Source: an uncultured Pelagibacteraceae bacterium (GTDB lineage Bacteria; Pseudomonadota; Alphaproteobacteria; Pelagibacterales; Pelagibacteraceae). Taken from it: DNA of 64,000 nucleotides. The stretch lies in assembly GCA_902599805.1 (NCBI GenBank), contig CACKGP010000001.1, forward strand, positions 62,001 through 126,000, written 5' to 3'. The notes below the pieces were generated by a model that worked only from the letters and a program-made list of their open reading frames with translations, was not told where the DNA came from and made no database searches. Made by a program: the position numbers and the translations under genes. Shown piece after piece: positions 48,632 through 58,267 of this stretch; the first letter of the stretch is position 1; each line of letters opens with the position of its first letter.

Positions 48632-49468
48632 ATGGGATTAAAGTCTTATAAACCCTATACTAAATCTACAAGGACAACTGTTTTAGTTGACAGAAAAAAT
48701 ATTTGGAAAGGTTCGCCTTATAAGCCCTTAACAAGAGGAAAACATTCTTCAGGCGGAAGGAACAATCTTGGAAGGATAACTTCTAGAGCAAGAGGAGCGG
48801 GCCATAAAAAGAGATATAGAATAATTGATTTTCATAGAAACAAAATTGATATGACAGCAACTGTTGACAGAATAGAATATGATCCTAATCGATCTTCTTA
48901 TATAGCTCTGATTACTTACGAAGATAAAACTAAAACATATATTATCTGTCCTCAAAATATAAAAATTGGAGATAAAATCATATCAGGCACTAATAAAGAA
49001 ATTAAAGTGGGTAATTGCATGCCATTAGGTGACATACCTCCTGGCACTCAGGTTCACAATGTAGAATTAAATTTAGGAGCTGGTGGCAAACTTGCTAGAT
49101 CAGCAGGAGCTCATGTAACTCTTTCAGGTATTGATGATGAATATGCTATTATTAAACTTTCATCAGGAGAAACTAGAAAGGTAAGAAAAGATTGTAAGGC
49201 AACAATTGGGGTAGTATCAAATCCAGATCAGAAAAATATAAAAATTGGTAAGGCTGGAAGAAATAGGTGGAAGGGCAAAAGACCACAAACTAGAGGAGTC
49301 GCAATGAATCCAGTTGATCACCCACATGGAGGTGGTGAAGGAAAAACAGCTGGTGGAAGAAATCCAGTTTCACCATGGGGACAATCAGCAAAAGGACTTA
49401 AAACTAGAAGACCGCAAAGAAGTGATAAATTTATAATCACTAGGAGAAAAAAAAGGAGTGATAGTTAA
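48632..49468 (+). CDS. rplB: 50S ribosomal protein L2
   Basis: 278 aa. Near the peptidyl-transferase centre; GRNNLGRITSRARGAGHKKRYR (about 43-64) and MNPVDHPHGGGEGKTAGGRNPVSPWG (about 226-251, including the conserved His) are present. Its stop codon abuts rpsS with no spacer. Confidence 0.98.
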   Translation: MGLKSYKPYTKSTRTTVLVDRKNIWKGSPYKPLTRGKHSSGGRNNLGRITSRARGAGHKKRYRIIDFHRNKIDMTATVDRIEYDPNRSSYIALITYEDKTKTYIICPQNIKIGDKIISGTNKEIKVGNCMPLGDIPPGTQVHNVELNLGAGGKLARSAGAHVTLSGIDDEYAIIKLSSGETRKVRKDCKATIGVVSNPDQKNIKIGKAGRNRWKGKRPQTRGVAMNPVDHPHGGGEGKTAGGRNPVSPWGQSAKGLKTRRPQRSDKFIITRRKKRSDS

Positions 49469-49849
49469 ATGACCAGAGGTGTTTGGAAAGGACCATTTGT
49501 ACATCCAAGTTTACTAAAAAAAATTGATAAACTTAAAGATCAATCAAAAAAAGCACCAATAAAGACTTGGTCAAGAAACTCAACAATAATACCAGAATTC
49601 GTAGGACATAGTTTTTTAATTCACAATGGAAAGAGTTTTATACCTATAACAGTATCAGAAGAAATGGTTGGACATAAATTGGGTGAGTTTTCACCAACAA
49701 GAAAATTTTCCGGACACACACCTGCAGATAAGAAAGCTGCCGCAGAGGGATCCGCAGCTAAACCTGCACCAGGAGCTCTACCAAAAGCCGCACCCGCTGA
49801 ACCTTCTGCTTCTGCAAAACCGGCAGCACCAAAAAAGGATAGTAAATGA
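49469..49849 (+). CDS. rpsS: 30S ribosomal protein S19 with Ala/Pro-rich C-terminal extension
   Basis: 126 aa; the family is about 92. The S19 core is normal ([53 protein letters not shown]). From about residue 88 the sequence continues with a low-complexity Ala/Pro/Ser/Lys tail of nearly 40 residues in place of the usual short basic end. The encoding bases 49730-49846 are visibly richer in G+C than the surroundings. Overlaps rplV by 4 bases. Confidence 0.96.
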   Translation: MTRGVWKGPFVHPSLLKKIDKLKDQSKKAPIKTWSRNSTIIPEFVGHSFLIHNGKSFIPITVSEEMVGHKLGEFSPTRKFSGHTPADKKAAAEGSAAKPAPGALPKAAPAEPSASAKPAAPKKDSK

Positions 49850-50223
49850 CAGAAAAAAATAACGTAATTAAAGCAATAAATAAGAATGTTCGAAGCGGCG
49901 CTAGAAAAGCAAATTTAGTTTTAAATTTTATAAAAGGAAAGAAGGCCGATGTTGCAATTAGGGATTTAGAATTTACAAGAAAAAAAGTTGCTAATGATAT
50001 AAAAAAAACAGTCAAATCAGCTATTGCAAATGCAGAAAATAATTACCAATATGATATTGACAATCTTTATGTGAAAGAGGCCTACGTAGGCAAATCTATT
50101 GTCATGAAAAGATTTAGACCTAGGGCTAAAGGAAGAGCTTCTCCAATAAAAAAACCATATAGTAGAGTGACAATAATTCTAGAGGAGAAGAAAATTGAAA
50201 AAAAACAAGGAGACAAAAAATAA
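49846..50223 (+). CDS. rplV: 50S ribosomal protein L22
   Basis: 125 aa. Tunnel-wall protein; [27 protein letters not shown] (about 17-43) and the beta-hairpin tip [24 protein letters not shown] (about 87-110). Ends with a Lys-rich tail and shares one base with rpsC. Confidence 0.97.
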   Translation: MTEKNNVIKAINKNVRSGARKANLVLNFIKGKKADVAIRDLEFTRKKVANDIKKTVKSAIANAENNYQYDIDNLYVKEAYVGKSIVMKRFRPRAKGRASPIKKPYSRVTIILEEKKIEKKQGDKK

Positions 50224-50909
50224 TGGGGCAAAAAGTAAATCCAATAGGTTTTAGATTAGGTGTAAATAGAGGTTGGGACTCCGTTTGGTTTGCACGAAAA
50301 GCTGATTATGGTAAATATTTAATCGAAGACTATAAAATTCGAGAATATATTAAAAAAAATATCCAAAACTCAGGAGTTTCAGAAATAATAATAGAGAGAT
50401 CTAGTAAAAAATGTTCTGTTTTCATACATACATCTAGACCAGGTTTTGTTATTGGAAAAAAAGGATCTGATATTGAGAAAATTAAAAGTAAAATTTCAAA
50501 AATTACCGATAGTGAAGTTTCTGTTAATATTAAAGAGATAAAAAAGCCAGAATTAAATGCATATCTTGTTGCAGAGAATATTTCTCAACAATTAGTAAAA
50601 AGAATAGCCTACAGAAGAGCAATGAAAAGAGCAATGCAGTCAGCAATGAGACTTGGCGCAAAAGGAATTAAAGTAACATTAAGCGGCAGGCTGGCTGGAA
50701 ATGAAATTGCAAGAAGCGAATGGTTGAGAGAGGGAAGTATACCATTACATACTTTAAGAGCCAATTTAGATTATGCAGAGTCTGAGGCTTTAACAACTTA
50801 CGGTATTATTGGTGTTAAAGTTTGGATTTATAAAGGTGAAATATTTTTAAAAGACGTCAATAAACAAAAAATGGAAAGGACTAAAAATGCTTCAACCAGT
50901 AAGAAGTAA
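50223..50909 (+). CDS. rpsC: 30S ribosomal protein S3
   Basis: 228 aa. [19 protein letters not shown] at the start, a KH domain with [17 protein letters not shown] (about 76-92) and the C-terminal [26 protein letters not shown]. Forms the mRNA entry site. Its last 23 bases overlap rplP, an unusually long overlap for this operon. Confidence 0.98.
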   Translation: MGQKVNPIGFRLGVNRGWDSVWFARKADYGKYLIEDYKIREYIKKNIQNSGVSEIIIERSSKKCSVFIHTSRPGFVIGKKGSDIEKIKSKISKITDSEVSVNIKEIKKPELNAYLVAENISQQLVKRIAYRRAMKRAMQSAMRLGAKGIKVTLSGRLAGNEIARSEWLREGSIPLHTLRANLDYAESEALTTYGIIGVKVWIYKGEIFLKDVNKQKMERTKNASTSKK

Positions 50910-51291
50910 GTTTAGAAAAGCACATAAAGGGAGAATTCACGGAAATGCTACAAGAGCAAGCTCTCTGAACTATGGTGAATTTGGTTTGAAAGCTATCCAG
51001 CCGGAAAGGATTATTGGAAAGCAAATTGAAGCAGCAAGGGTTGCATTAACAAGACACATGAAAAGAACTGGTAAGGTATGGTCAAGAGTATTTCCAAATA
51101 TCCCTGTTTCAAAAAAACCAACTGAAGTACGTATGGGTAAAGGTAAAGGGTCACCTGAATATTGGGCATGCAGAGTTAAACCTGGAAGAATATTATTTGA
51201 AGTTGATGGAGTTTCAGAACAAGTTGCAAGAGAGGCTTTATATAAAGCGTCAGCTAAACTTCCTATTAAAACAAAATTTGTAAAAAGATAA
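50887..51291 (+). CDS. rplP: 50S ribosomal protein L16
   Basis: 134 aa. The start at 50887 gives the conserved MLQP opening ([19 protein letters not shown]) even though it lies inside rps[27 protein letters not shown] (about 68-93) is diagnostic. Binds at the A-site finger and 5S rRNA neighbourhood. Confidence 0.98.
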   Translation: MLQPVRSKFRKAHKGRIHGNATRASSLNYGEFGLKAIQPERIIGKQIEAARVALTRHMKRTGKVWSRVFPNIPVSKKPTEVRMGKGKGSPEYWACRVKPGRILFEVDGVSEQVAREALYKASAKLPIKTKFVKR

Positions 51292-51293
51292 TT

Positions 51294-51482
51294 ATGAAAA
51301 AAAAGGACCAAAAAAAATTAACTAAGGATCAATCGTTGAGAGAGATACAGAAGTTGAAAAAAGACCTTTTTAATATGAGGTTTAAAAAAGTAAATGGACA
51401 GGTGCAAAATGTTGCTGAATTTTCTAGAATAAAAAGAAGTATTGCAAGACTTTTTAATAATATACAGGGGAAAAATGACTAA
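51294..51482 (+). CDS. rpmC: 50S ribosomal protein L29
   Basis: 62 aa helical hairpin. [23 protein letters not shown] (about 15-37) is the family block. Sits beside L23 at the tunnel exit. Overlaps rpsQ by 8 bases. Confidence 0.95.
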   Translation: MKKKDQKKLTKDQSLREIQKLKKDLFNMRFKKVNGQVQNVAEFSRIKRSIARLFNNIQGKND

Positions 51483-51705
51483 AAGAATTTTACAAGGTGA
51501 AGTGGTAAACAATAAAAACGATAAAACAATTGTGGTTAAAGTACAAAGAAAATTTAGACACCCATTTTATGGAAAGGTTATTTCTCGATCAAAAAAATAT
51601 CATGCACATGATGAAAAAAATAAATATAAAATTGGAGATATAGTGAAAATAATAGAATCTAAACCAATTTCAAAATTAAAAACTTGGGAGGTTTTAGAGA
51701 AATGA
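51475..51705 (+). CDS. rpsQ: 30S ribosomal protein S17
   Basis: 76 aa from ATG 51475 (opening [19 protein letters not shown]), preceded by AGGGG. A longer frame from 51442 would run into rpmC and is rejected. OB-fold primary 16S binder; [19 protein letters not shown] (about 31-49) is diagnostic. Confidence 0.97.
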   Translation: MTKRILQGEVVNNKNDKTIVVKVQRKFRHPFYGKVISRSKKYHAHDEKNKYKIGDIVKIIESKPISKLKTWEVLEK

Positions 51706-52070
51706 TACAAATTCAAACTGAACTATTGGTTGCAGATAACACAGGAGCAAAAAGGGTAGAGTGTATAAAAGTTTTAGGTGGGTCAAAAAGAAGATACGCC
51801 GGAATCGGTGACCTTATTGTTGTTAGTGTAAAAGACGCACTTCCTAATGGCAAGGTAAAAAAGGGATCTGTACATAAAGCAGTTGTAGTCAGAACCAAAA
51901 AAGAGATTTTTAGAAAAGATGGTTCCAAAGTTCAATTTGATAGTAACTCAGTAGTGCTTACGGATGAAAAAGGCGAACCAATCGGAACACGAATTTTTGG
52001 ACCAGTTACTAGAGAACTAAGGTCACGAGGTCAAACAAAAATTATTTCATTAGCTCCGGAGGTATTATGA
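51702..52070 (+). CDS. rplN: 50S ribosomal protein L14
   Basis: 122 aa from ATG 51702, where the protein begins [18 protein letters not shown] as in all L14; the ORF's upstream ATG is in rps[24 protein letters not shown] (about 27-49) and the [10 protein letters not shown] end are conserved. A GGGAGG motif lies shortly upstream. Overlaps rplX by 4. Confidence 0.98.
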   Translation: MIQIQTELLVADNTGAKRVECIKVLGGSKRRYAGIGDLIVVSVKDALPNGKVKKGSVHKAVVVRTKKEIFRKDGSKVQFDSNSVVLTDEKGEPIGTRIFGPVTRELRSRGQTKIISLAPEVL

Positions 52071-52309
52071 AGAATCTTTTTAAAAAAGGATCGAAGGTAA
52101 AAGTTTGTGTTGGTAAAGACAAAGGCAAAACTGGTGAGATCATAGAAATTAATAGATTTAGAAATTTAGCTAAAGTCAAAGGTGCGAATATACAGAAAAA
52201 ACATAAAAAGCCTACAAAAGAAAACAAAGGTGGAATAATTAATAAAGAAGGCTTTATACATCTATCAAATTTAAAAAATTTTGAAGAAAATAAAAAAGGG
52301 AAAAAATAA
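52067..52309 (+). CDS. rplX: 50S ribosomal protein L24
   Basis: 80 aa, shorter than E. coli L24 (104). The KOW motif [20 protein letters not shown] (about 6-25) and [12 protein letters not shown] are present; the C-terminal part is cut short to a Lys-rich end. It initiates 50S assembly. Shares one base with rplE. Confidence 0.95.
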   Translation: MKNLFKKGSKVKVCVGKDKGKTGEIIEINRFRNLAKVKGANIQKKHKKPTKENKGGIINKEGFIHLSNLKNFEENKKGKK

Positions 52310-52923
52310 TGACACCAAGACTAAAAGATAGGTACAGAAAAGAGATTATTCAAAGCTTAATGACAAAGTTTAATTATAAAAATATTAATGCGGTTCCAAA
52401 AATAAAAAAAATTGTTTTAAATATGGGTTTAGGACAAGATGGTTTAGACAAAAAGAAAATGGAAGTTTGTATAAAAGATATGTCATCAATAACTGGACAA
52501 TACCCAGTGATCACAAAATTCAAAAAATCAATATCAAATTTCAAATCTAGAAAAGGATCTAATGCTGGTCTCAAAGTAACTTTAAGAAATGATAGAATGT
52601 ATGAATTTCTTGATAGATTAGTAAATATTGCTTTACCAAGAATTAAAGATTTTAGAGGACTGAAGGACTCGGCTTGTGATAAATTTGGAAATTTCACTTT
52701 TGGTGTTAAGGAACACATAATTTTTCCAGAAATAAATTTTGATAAAGTTGAAACAATAAGAGGCATGGATATAACAATTGTTACCAACAGTAATTCAAAG
52801 GAAAATACTGTATCTCTATTAAAAGAATTTAATTTTCCAATAATTAAAGATAGTGAAAAACGAAAGAAAAAAATAAAAAAAATTGTTAATGAAGTCAAAG
52901 AGGATAAAACAGAGAAAGGATAA
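52309..52923 (+). CDS. rplE: 50S ribosomal protein L5
   Basis: 204 aa versus about 179; the excess is a charged Lys/Glu tail after residue 183. Core: VPKIKKIVLNMGLG, KSISNFKSRKGSNAGLKVTLR and GMDITIVTNS. Binds 5S rRNA and the P-site tRNA elbow. Confidence 0.97.
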   Translation: MTPRLKDRYRKEIIQSLMTKFNYKNINAVPKIKKIVLNMGLGQDGLDKKKMEVCIKDMSSITGQYPVITKFKKSISNFKSRKGSNAGLKVTLRNDRMYEFLDRLVNIALPRIKDFRGLKDSACDKFGNFTFGVKEHIIFPEINFDKVETIRGMDITIVTNSNSKENTVSLLKEFNFPIIKDSEKRKKKIKKIVNEVKEDKTEKG

Positions 52924-52925
52924 AA

Positions 52926-53231
52926 ATGGCAAAGACTAGCGCAATTCAAAGAAATTTAAAAAGAATAAAAATGGCAAAAAAGTTTCAAAATAGAAGAAAA
53001 AAACTTAAAGCAATAATTAATAACAGAAAGTTACCTCTAAACGAGAGATTTGCAGCGCAATTAAAACTTTCTAAACTACCAAAAAATTCTGCTAGAACAA
53101 GGGTAAGAAACAGATGTGAAATTACTGGAAGACCTCATGGCGTTTACAGAAAATTAAAAATTTCAAGAATTGCATTAAGACAAATGGCGTCATCAGGAAA
53201 AATACCTGGAATGACTAAATCAAGTTGGTAA
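52926..53231 (+). CDS. rpsN: 30S ribosomal protein S14, zinc-independent type
   Basis: 101 aa, the long form without CxxC zinc knuckles; ARTRVRNRCEITGRPHGVYRKLKISRIALRQMA (about 58-90) is diagnostic. Lack of zinc ligands fits iron- and zinc-poor ocean life but is common among proteobacteria. Confidence 0.97.
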   Translation: MAKTSAIQRNLKRIKMAKKFQNRRKKLKAIINNRKLPLNERFAAQLKLSKLPKNSARTRVRNRCEITGRPHGVYRKLKISRIALRQMASSGKIPGMTKSSW

Positions 53232-53237
53232 AGGAGG
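53231..53237 (+). promoter_or_regulatory. Strong Shine-Dalgarno of rpsH
   Basis: AAGGAGG directly after the rpsN stop, 3 bases from the rpsH ATG. It is one of the few near-perfect Shine-Dalgarno sequences in the window, where many genes have weak or none. Confidence 0.7.
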
Positions 53238-53240
53238 AAA

Positions 53241-53639
53241 ATGAGCTTAGGTGACCCAATAGGAGATATGTTAACAAGAATAAGAAACGGTCAGATGAGA
53301 TCGTTAAATAAAATTGAAGTACCCTTTTCAAATTTTAGATCTAAAATTTTAGAGGTACTCAAAAAAGAGGGCTATATAATTAGCTATGAGATAAACACAA
53401 ATGAGAAGAAAATTAAAAATATATTTGTTAAACTTAAATATTTTGATGGTCAACCTGTAATTAAAGAGATTAAACGTATTTCAAAACCGGGAAGAAGAGT
53501 CTATTCAAAAGCAACAAGCATTCCTAAAGTTCTTAATGGATTAGGTCTTGCTATTTTATCAACAAGCAAAGGTGTGATGTCGGATTCAGAAGCGACCAAA
53601 AACAATCTTGGTGGTGAAATTATTTGTAGGATATTTTAA
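53241..53639 (+). CDS. rpsH: 30S ribosomal protein S8
   Basis: 132 aa. DPIGDMLTRIRNGQMR at the start, RISKPGRRVYSK (about 75-86) and the STSKGVMSDSEATKNNLGGEIICRIF end are diagnostic. Primary 16S binder and, in E. coli, regulator of the spc operon. Confidence 0.98.
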   Translation: MSLGDPIGDMLTRIRNGQMRSLNKIEVPFSNFRSKILEVLKKEGYIISYEINTNEKKIKNIFVKLKYFDGQPVIKEIKRISKPGRRVYSKATSIPKVLNGLGLAILSTSKGVMSDSEATKNNLGGEIICRIF

Positions 53640-53640
53640 A

Positions 53641-54180
53641 ATGTCAAAACTTGGAAAAAAACCTATTTTATTACCAAAAGACTCCACCGTGAAAGTTGAT
53701 GGCGGTTCTCTTTTGGTTTCTGGACCAAAAGGAACTCATAAATTAATGTTTAACGAGAAAATGTTTTCCTCAAAAATTAATGAAAAAAATGAATTTGAAA
53801 TTTCACCAAAAAATAAAGATAAAAAAAGCTCTTTAATGTGGGGCACATATAGAAGCTTAATAAATAATGCCGTCCTAGGTGTCACAAAAGGGCATGAAAA
53901 AAACTTAGAGTTAAGTGGCGTTGGTTTTAGAGCCAGTATGAAAGGTGATAAATTAGTATTTCAATTAGGTTTTAGTCATGAAGTAACCTATACGATACCA
54001 AAAGGCATAATTGTAAAAATTGAAAAACAAACTAAATTAAATATAAGCGGATCAGACAAAGAATTAGTTTCAAAAGTATCGGCAGATATCAAATCTTTAA
54101 AACCTGTAGAACCATATAAAGCAAAGGGAATTAAAGAAAAAGATCAATTTGTTATAAGAAAAGAGGGTAAGAAAAAATAA
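53641..54180 (+). CDS. rplF: 50S ribosomal protein L6
   Basis: 179 aa from ATG 53641 (opening [13 protein letters not shown]); an earlier in-frame ATG at 53608 is inside rpsH and is not used by the family. Two repeated beta domains; [24 protein letters not shown] (about 92-115) and [23 protein letters not shown] at the end. One-base gap to both neighbours. Confidence 0.98.
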   Translation: MSKLGKKPILLPKDSTVKVDGGSLLVSGPKGTHKLMFNEKMFSSKINEKNEFEISPKNKDKKSSLMWGTYRSLINNAVLGVTKGHEKNLELSGVGFRASMKGDKLVFQLGFSHEVTYTIPKGIIVKIEKQTKLNISGSDKELVSKVSADIKSLKPVEPYKAKGIKEKDQFVIRKEGKKK

Positions 54181-54181
54181 T

Positions 54182-54535
54182 ATGAAAAAAATTAATCCTA
54201 AAAACAAACGTTTAATAAGAAATCGAAATAAATTAAAAAAAGTTAATAGTGATAGATATAGAATAGCAGTTTTTAAATCTTTAAAAAATATCTCTGCACA
54301 AATTATAGATGACAGAATAAATAAAACTATTGTATCTGCATCATCGATGGAAAAAGATCTCAAAAAAGACAAAAAAAATAAGACTGACCTATCAATTCTA
54401 TTAGGGGAAATTTTAGCTAAAAGAGCCTCAGAAAAAAAAATCAGTAAAGTATTTTTTGATAGAGGTGCTTACAAATATCATGGAAGAGTAAAGGCTTTAG
54501 CGGAGTCTTTGAGAAAGAATGGGTTGAATTTTTAA
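54182..54535 (+). CDS. rplR: 50S ribosomal protein L18
   Basis: 117 aa. 5S rRNA-binding; [20 protein letters not shown] (about 26-45) and [28 protein letters not shown] (about 90-117) identify it. Shares one base with rpsE. Confidence 0.98.
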   Translation: MKKINPKNKRLIRNRNKLKKVNSDRYRIAVFKSLKNISAQIIDDRINKTIVSASSMEKDLKKDKKNKTDLSILLGEILAKRASEKKISKVFFDRGAYKYHGRVKALAESLRKNGLNF

Positions 54536-55038
54536 TGAAAGAAAAAAGTGAATTTGTAGAAAAATTAGTAGCCATAAATAGAATCACTAAAGTAGTAAAA
54601 GGTGGAAGAAGATTTGGCTTTGCGGCTTTAGTAGTTGCCGGTAATCAAAAAGGATCTATTGGAATTGGGCAGGGAAAATCAAAGCAAGTACCTGACGCAA
54701 TTAAAAAAGCAACTGAAGTAGCAAAAAGAAATATGATTAAAATACCTTTAAAAGACGGGAGAACTCTGCACCACGATGTTTTTGCAAAAAGCGGATCAGG
54801 TAAAATATTGATGAGAGCTGCTCCAACAGGTACCGGTATAATAGCAGGAGGTGCTACAAGAGCTGTTTGTGAAGTTCTAGGAATCCAAGATATTGTAACT
54901 AAATCTTTAGGTTCTCCAAATCCACACAACGTTTTAAAGGCAGTCGTGCAAGGTTTGAAAAATCAGAGTTCACCGAAAACTATCTCTGCAATGAGAAATA
55001 AAAAAATAGCAGAAATTATTAAAAAAAGGGAAAACTAA
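54535..55038 (+). CDS. rpsE: 30S ribosomal protein S5
   Basis: 167 aa. [40 protein letters not shown] (about 21-60) is the double-stranded RNA-binding part; [28 protein letters not shown] follows. Decoding fidelity protein. The gene for L30 (rpmD), usually next, is missing: only one base precedes rplO. Confidence 0.98.
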   Translation: MKEKSEFVEKLVAINRITKVVKGGRRFGFAALVVAGNQKGSIGIGQGKSKQVPDAIKKATEVAKRNMIKIPLKDGRTLHHDVFAKSGSGKILMRAAPTGTGIIAGGATRAVCEVLGIQDIVTKSLGSPNPHNVLKAVVQGLKNQSSPKTISAMRNKKIAEIIKKREN

Positions 55039-55039
55039 A

Positions 55040-55516
55040 ATGAAATTAAATAGCCTTGTTAAAATTAATACAAAAAAAATAAGAGTTGGAAGAGGAATTG
55101 GATCTGGAAAAGGCAAAACCTCTGGTAGAGGTGTTAAGGGTCAAAAATCAAGATCTGGCGTAGCTATAAAAAGTTTTGAAGGTGGCCAGATGCCTTTATA
55201 CAGAAGACTTCCAAAACGAGGATTTAAAAGCTTAAATAAATTGAGCAAAAAAAAATTCATAGCTACTCTTAATCTTAGAGATATAGAGAATTTTTTAAAA
55301 AATAAAAAAATTAACAGCAAAGAGGAAATCAATATTAAGTATCTGAAAGATAAAAACATTATTAAAAATAAATTTGTCAAACTTAAAGTTTTAGGTTTAG
55401 GTGAATTAAAAGAAAAATTAACAATAAAAACTGACTTTATTTCAAAATCTGCTAAAAATAAAATCGAAAAAGCCGGCGGATTGGTTAATATTTTAAACAC
55501 CTCAAGCAATAAATAA
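55040..55516 (+). CDS. rplO: 50S ribosomal protein L15
   Basis: 158 aa. RVGRGIGSGKGKTSGRGVKGQKSRSG (about 16-41) and EGGQMPLYRRLPKRGFKS (about 47-64) are diagnostic; C-domain conserved to FISKSAKNKIEKAGG. Abuts secY directly. Confidence 0.97.
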   Translation: MKLNSLVKINTKKIRVGRGIGSGKGKTSGRGVKGQKSRSGVAIKSFEGGQMPLYRRLPKRGFKSLNKLSKKKFIATLNLRDIENFLKNKKINSKEEINIKYLKDKNIIKNKFVKLKVLGLGELKEKLTIKTDFISKSAKNKIEKAGGLVNILNTSSNK

Positions 55517-56809
55517 ATGGCTGAAGACTCAAATTTATCAACTAACTCATCTGATTTAAGAAATAGAATATTTTTTACTATTTTTATTCTGTGTATTTAT
55601 AGATTAGGCACTTACGTTCCAATAGCAGGCATAGATCCTAATTCCTTATCTGAGATAATGTCTTCAAGTCAAAAAGGTTTATTAGGAATGTTTAACGTTT
55701 TTTCTGGAGGTGCTGTTCAAAGGATGGCTATTTTTGCGTTAGGAATTATGCCATACATTTCATCCTCTATCATAGTTCAGTTACTTACAGGAGTTTCAGA
55801 CTATTTTAAAAATTTAAAGGAACAAGGTGAAATTGGAAGAAAAAAAATTACACAAATTACACGTTACGGAACAGTTTTGATAGCAACTTTACAAGGTTAT
55901 GGAGTTTCAGTAGGATTAGAAAATGCAGGGGACCTAGTTTTAGACCCAGGTGCTTATTTTAAAATAATGACTACGATTTCTCTAGTTGCTGGAACAACTT
56001 TTCTTATGTGGTTAGGTGAACAGATTACATCAAGAGGTATTGGAAACGGTATCTCCTTAATAATTTTTTCAGGTATTGTTGCTGAAATACCAAGAGCTCT
56101 TGCTTCAACTTTTGAATTAGGGAGAACTGGGGCTTTATCACCAGTAATGATTATATCAATCTTTATATTATTAATAGCAACAGTAATGTTTATTGTTTTT
56201 ATGGAAAGAGCGATGCGTAAAATTCTTGTTAATTATCCTAAGAGACAAATGGGAAACAAAATTTATGGTGGAGAGTCGTCATATTTACCACTAAAAATAA
56301 ATACAGCAGGAGTAATTCCGGCAATTTTTGCATCGGCTTTATTATTGTTACCTATAACTTTTTCAAATTTTGGAGTTTCAGAATCTGATTTTTTTATAAA
56401 CTTTTCTTCATTATTTTCGCAAGGTAAACCTTTGTATATGTTGTTATATGCATTTGGAATTATCTTCTTTGCATTTTTTTATACATCAATTGTTTTTAAT
56501 CCTAAGGAAACATCAGAAAATTTGAGAAAGTACGGAGGATATATTCCAGGTATAAGACCAGGTGATAGAACAGCAGAGTATATTGAAAGTATTTTAACTA
56601 AACTAACAACTATTGGGGCATGTTATTTAACTTTAGTTTGTTTAATGCCTGAATTTTTAATTGCTAAATATCCAATACCATTTTATTTAGGGGGGACATC
56701 TGTTTTAATTGTGGTAGTGGTTGCCATGGATACAGTAACCCAGATTCAAACACGTCTTATGAGTTCACAGTATGAACACTTAATTAAAAAGGCAAAATTT
56801 AATAAATAG
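55517..56809 (+). CDS. secY: Protein translocase subunit SecY
   Basis: 430 aa, ten membrane helices. RIFFTIFILCIYRLGTYVPIAGID (TM1), the plug region after it, LGIMPYISSSIIVQLL (TM2), EQITSRGIGNGISLIIFSGIVAEIP and KYGGYIPGIRPGDRTAEYIESILTKLT are all typical. Central pore of SecYEG; SecE is encoded at 32.5 kb, SecG not in this window. Confidence 0.98.
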   Translation: MAEDSNLSTNSSDLRNRIFFTIFILCIYRLGTYVPIAGIDPNSLSEIMSSSQKGLLGMFNVFSGGAVQRMAIFALGIMPYISSSIIVQLLTGVSDYFKNLKEQGEIGRKKITQITRYGTVLIATLQGYGVSVGLENAGDLVLDPGAYFKIMTTISLVAGTTFLMWLGEQITSRGIGNGISLIIFSGIVAEIPRALASTFELGRTGALSPVMIISIFILLIATVMFIVFMERAMRKILVNYPKRQMGNKIYGGESSYLPLKINTAGVIPAIFASALLLLPITFSNFGVSESDFFINFSSLFSQGKPLYMLLYAFGIIFFAFFYTSIVFNPKETSENLRKYGGYIPGIRPGDRTAEYIESILTKLTTIGACYLTLVCLMPEFLIAKYPIPFYLGGTSVLIVVVVAMDTVTQIQTRLMSSQYEHLIKKAKFNK

Positions 56810-56811
56810 TA

Positions 56812-57384
56812 ATGAACATAATAATTTTTGGACCACCTGGCGCAGGTAAGGGAACTCAAGCAAAATTTATTGTAAATAAATACAATCTTTATCAATTATC
56901 AACAGGTGAGCTTTTACGTGAAGAAATAAAAAATAAAACAGAATTAGGTTCACAAATTTCATCAATAATAAATTCAGGCGAATTAGTATCGGATAAAATT
57001 GTGAGCAATTTGATTGAAAAATTTATTTCAAATGATAATTATAAAAATCAAATTATATTTGATGGATATCCCAGAACATTATCCCAAGCAAAGAATTTAG
57101 AAAATTTACTAAAAAAATATAATCAAAAAATAGATGTAGTTTTAAAGTTGTCTGTGAGTTTAGAAACAGTTAAAAAACGAATTTTAGAAAGACAAATCAA
57201 AGAAGATAGAGCTGATGACAGTGAGGAAATAGCAATTAAAAGATATAAAACTTATGAAAAATCAGCTGAACCAGTTATAGATTATTACAAACAATCTAAT
57301 TTACTTAAATTTGTAAATGGTGAGGCTGGAATATCAGAAATAAGTAGTGAAATCAGCGTCTTAATTGACACTATCAAGGGTTGA
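56812..57384 (+). CDS. adk: Adenylate kinase, short-lid type
   Basis: 190 aa. Converts AMP + ATP to 2 ADP. P-loop GPPGAGKGTQ (7-16), STGELLRE AMP site (about 30-37), DGYPRTLSQA (about 84-93). The LID is short (ERQIKEDRADDSEEIAIKR), lacking the zinc-type insertion of 214-aa enzymes, as in many alphaproteobacteria. Its position between secY and rpsM is the usual alphaproteobacterial one. Confidence 0.97.
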   Translation: MNIIIFGPPGAGKGTQAKFIVNKYNLYQLSTGELLREEIKNKTELGSQISSIINSGELVSDKIVSNLIEKFISNDNYKNQIIFDGYPRTLSQAKNLENLLKKYNQKIDVVLKLSVSLETVKKRILERQIKEDRADDSEEIAIKRYKTYEKSAEPVIDYYKQSNLLKFVNGEAGISEISSEISVLIDTIKG

Positions 57385-57408
57385 CTTTAAATAATTACTC
57401 AATATAAA
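57381..57408 (+). promoter_or_regulatory. Sigma-70-type promoter for the alpha operon (rpsM-rpsK-rpoA-rplQ)
   Basis: TTGACT (57381-57386) overlapping the adk stop codon, 16-base spacer, TATAAA (57403-57408). Predicted start near 57415, about 20 bases before the rpsM ATG. Same TTGAC-N16-TATAAA layout as in front of rpsD. Confidence 0.55.
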
Positions 57409-57434
57409 TACGAAGAACTTAAACATCACTAAAT

Positions 57435-57818
57435 ATGGCTCGAATAGCAGGCATTAACATACCTATTAATAAAGTTGTTCATACAGCGCTAACTTATATC
57501 CACGGCATAGGCGATAATAATTCTAAGATTATCTGTGAAAAATTAAATATTCCTTTAAATAAAAGAGTTAACAAACTTTCAGAAGAAGAGGTTTTGAAAA
57601 TTCGAGAGTACATTGACGCTAATTATAAAGTTGAAGGTGATCTTAGAAGAGAGAAGTCAATGAACATCAAAAGATTAGTCGACCTGGCTTGCTACAGAGG
57701 TTCTAGACATAAAAAAAAATTACCCGTTAGAGGTCAAAGAACACATTCAAATGCAAGAACAAGAAAAGGCAAAGCAATTGCTATTGCAGGTAAAAAATTA
57801 ACACCTATGAAAAAATAG
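57435..57818 (+). CDS. rpsM: 30S ribosomal protein S13
   Basis: 127 aa. [25 protein letters not shown] (2-26) and [18 protein letters not shown] (about 96-113) identify it. Forms intersubunit bridges in the 30S head. The S4 gene is not in this operon; rpmJ (L36) is also not seen upstream. Confidence 0.98.
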   Translation: MARIAGINIPINKVVHTALTYIHGIGDNNSKIICEKLNIPLNKRVNKLSEEEVLKIREYIDANYKVEGDLRREKSMNIKRLVDLACYRGSRHKKKLPVRGQRTHSNARTRKGKAIAIAGKKLTPMKK

Positions 57819-57820
57819 AA

Positions 57821-58267
57821 ATGAATACCAAAAACAAAAATAATACAGAAACAGAAAAAAAAAACACTGGGGAAAAAGTAGTTAAAAAAGTAGTTAAGAA
57901 AAGGTCTAAAAACAAAAAAAATATTTCATCAGGAATAGCGTTTGTAAATTCTACATTTAATAACACGATAATATCTATAGCAGATGAACAAGGAAATGTT
58001 GTTGCCTGGTCATCTGCTGGAACAAAGGGTTTCAAGGGATCAAGGAAATCTACACCATATGCTGCGCAAGTTGCCGCCGACGATGCAGGAGGCAAAGCTT
58101 ATGAGCAAGGTTTAAGAACTTTATCAGTTCAGGTAAAAGGTCCTGGTTCGGGTAGAGAGACTGCTTTAAGAGCTTTACAATCAAGAGGTTTTAAAATTAT
58201 CTCAATTAAAGATACAACACCTATGCCACATAATGGAGCACGACCACCAAAAAAAAGGAGAGTATAA
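57821..58267 (+). CDS. rpsK: 30S ribosomal protein S11
   Basis: 148 aa versus about 129; the N-terminus has an extra Lys/Glu/Asn-rich stretch of about 25 residues. Core: [30 protein letters not shown] (about 38-67) and [22 protein letters not shown] with the Platform [10 protein letters not shown] end. Gap to rpsM 2 bases; shares one base with rpoA. Confidence 0.98.
   Translation: MNTKNKNNTETEKKNTGEKVVKKVVKKRSKNKKNISSGIAFVNSTFNNTIISIADEQGNVVAWSSAGTKGFKGSRKSTPYAAQVAADDAGGKAYEQGLRTLSVQVKGPGSGRETALRALQSRGFKIISIKDTTPMPHNGARPPKKRRV

Noticed and set aside
52374-52949. 191-aa minus-strand ORF inside rplE
   Set aside because: Low-complexity Phe/Ser/Leu composition is the antisense shadow of a Lys-rich gene; rplE is certain.
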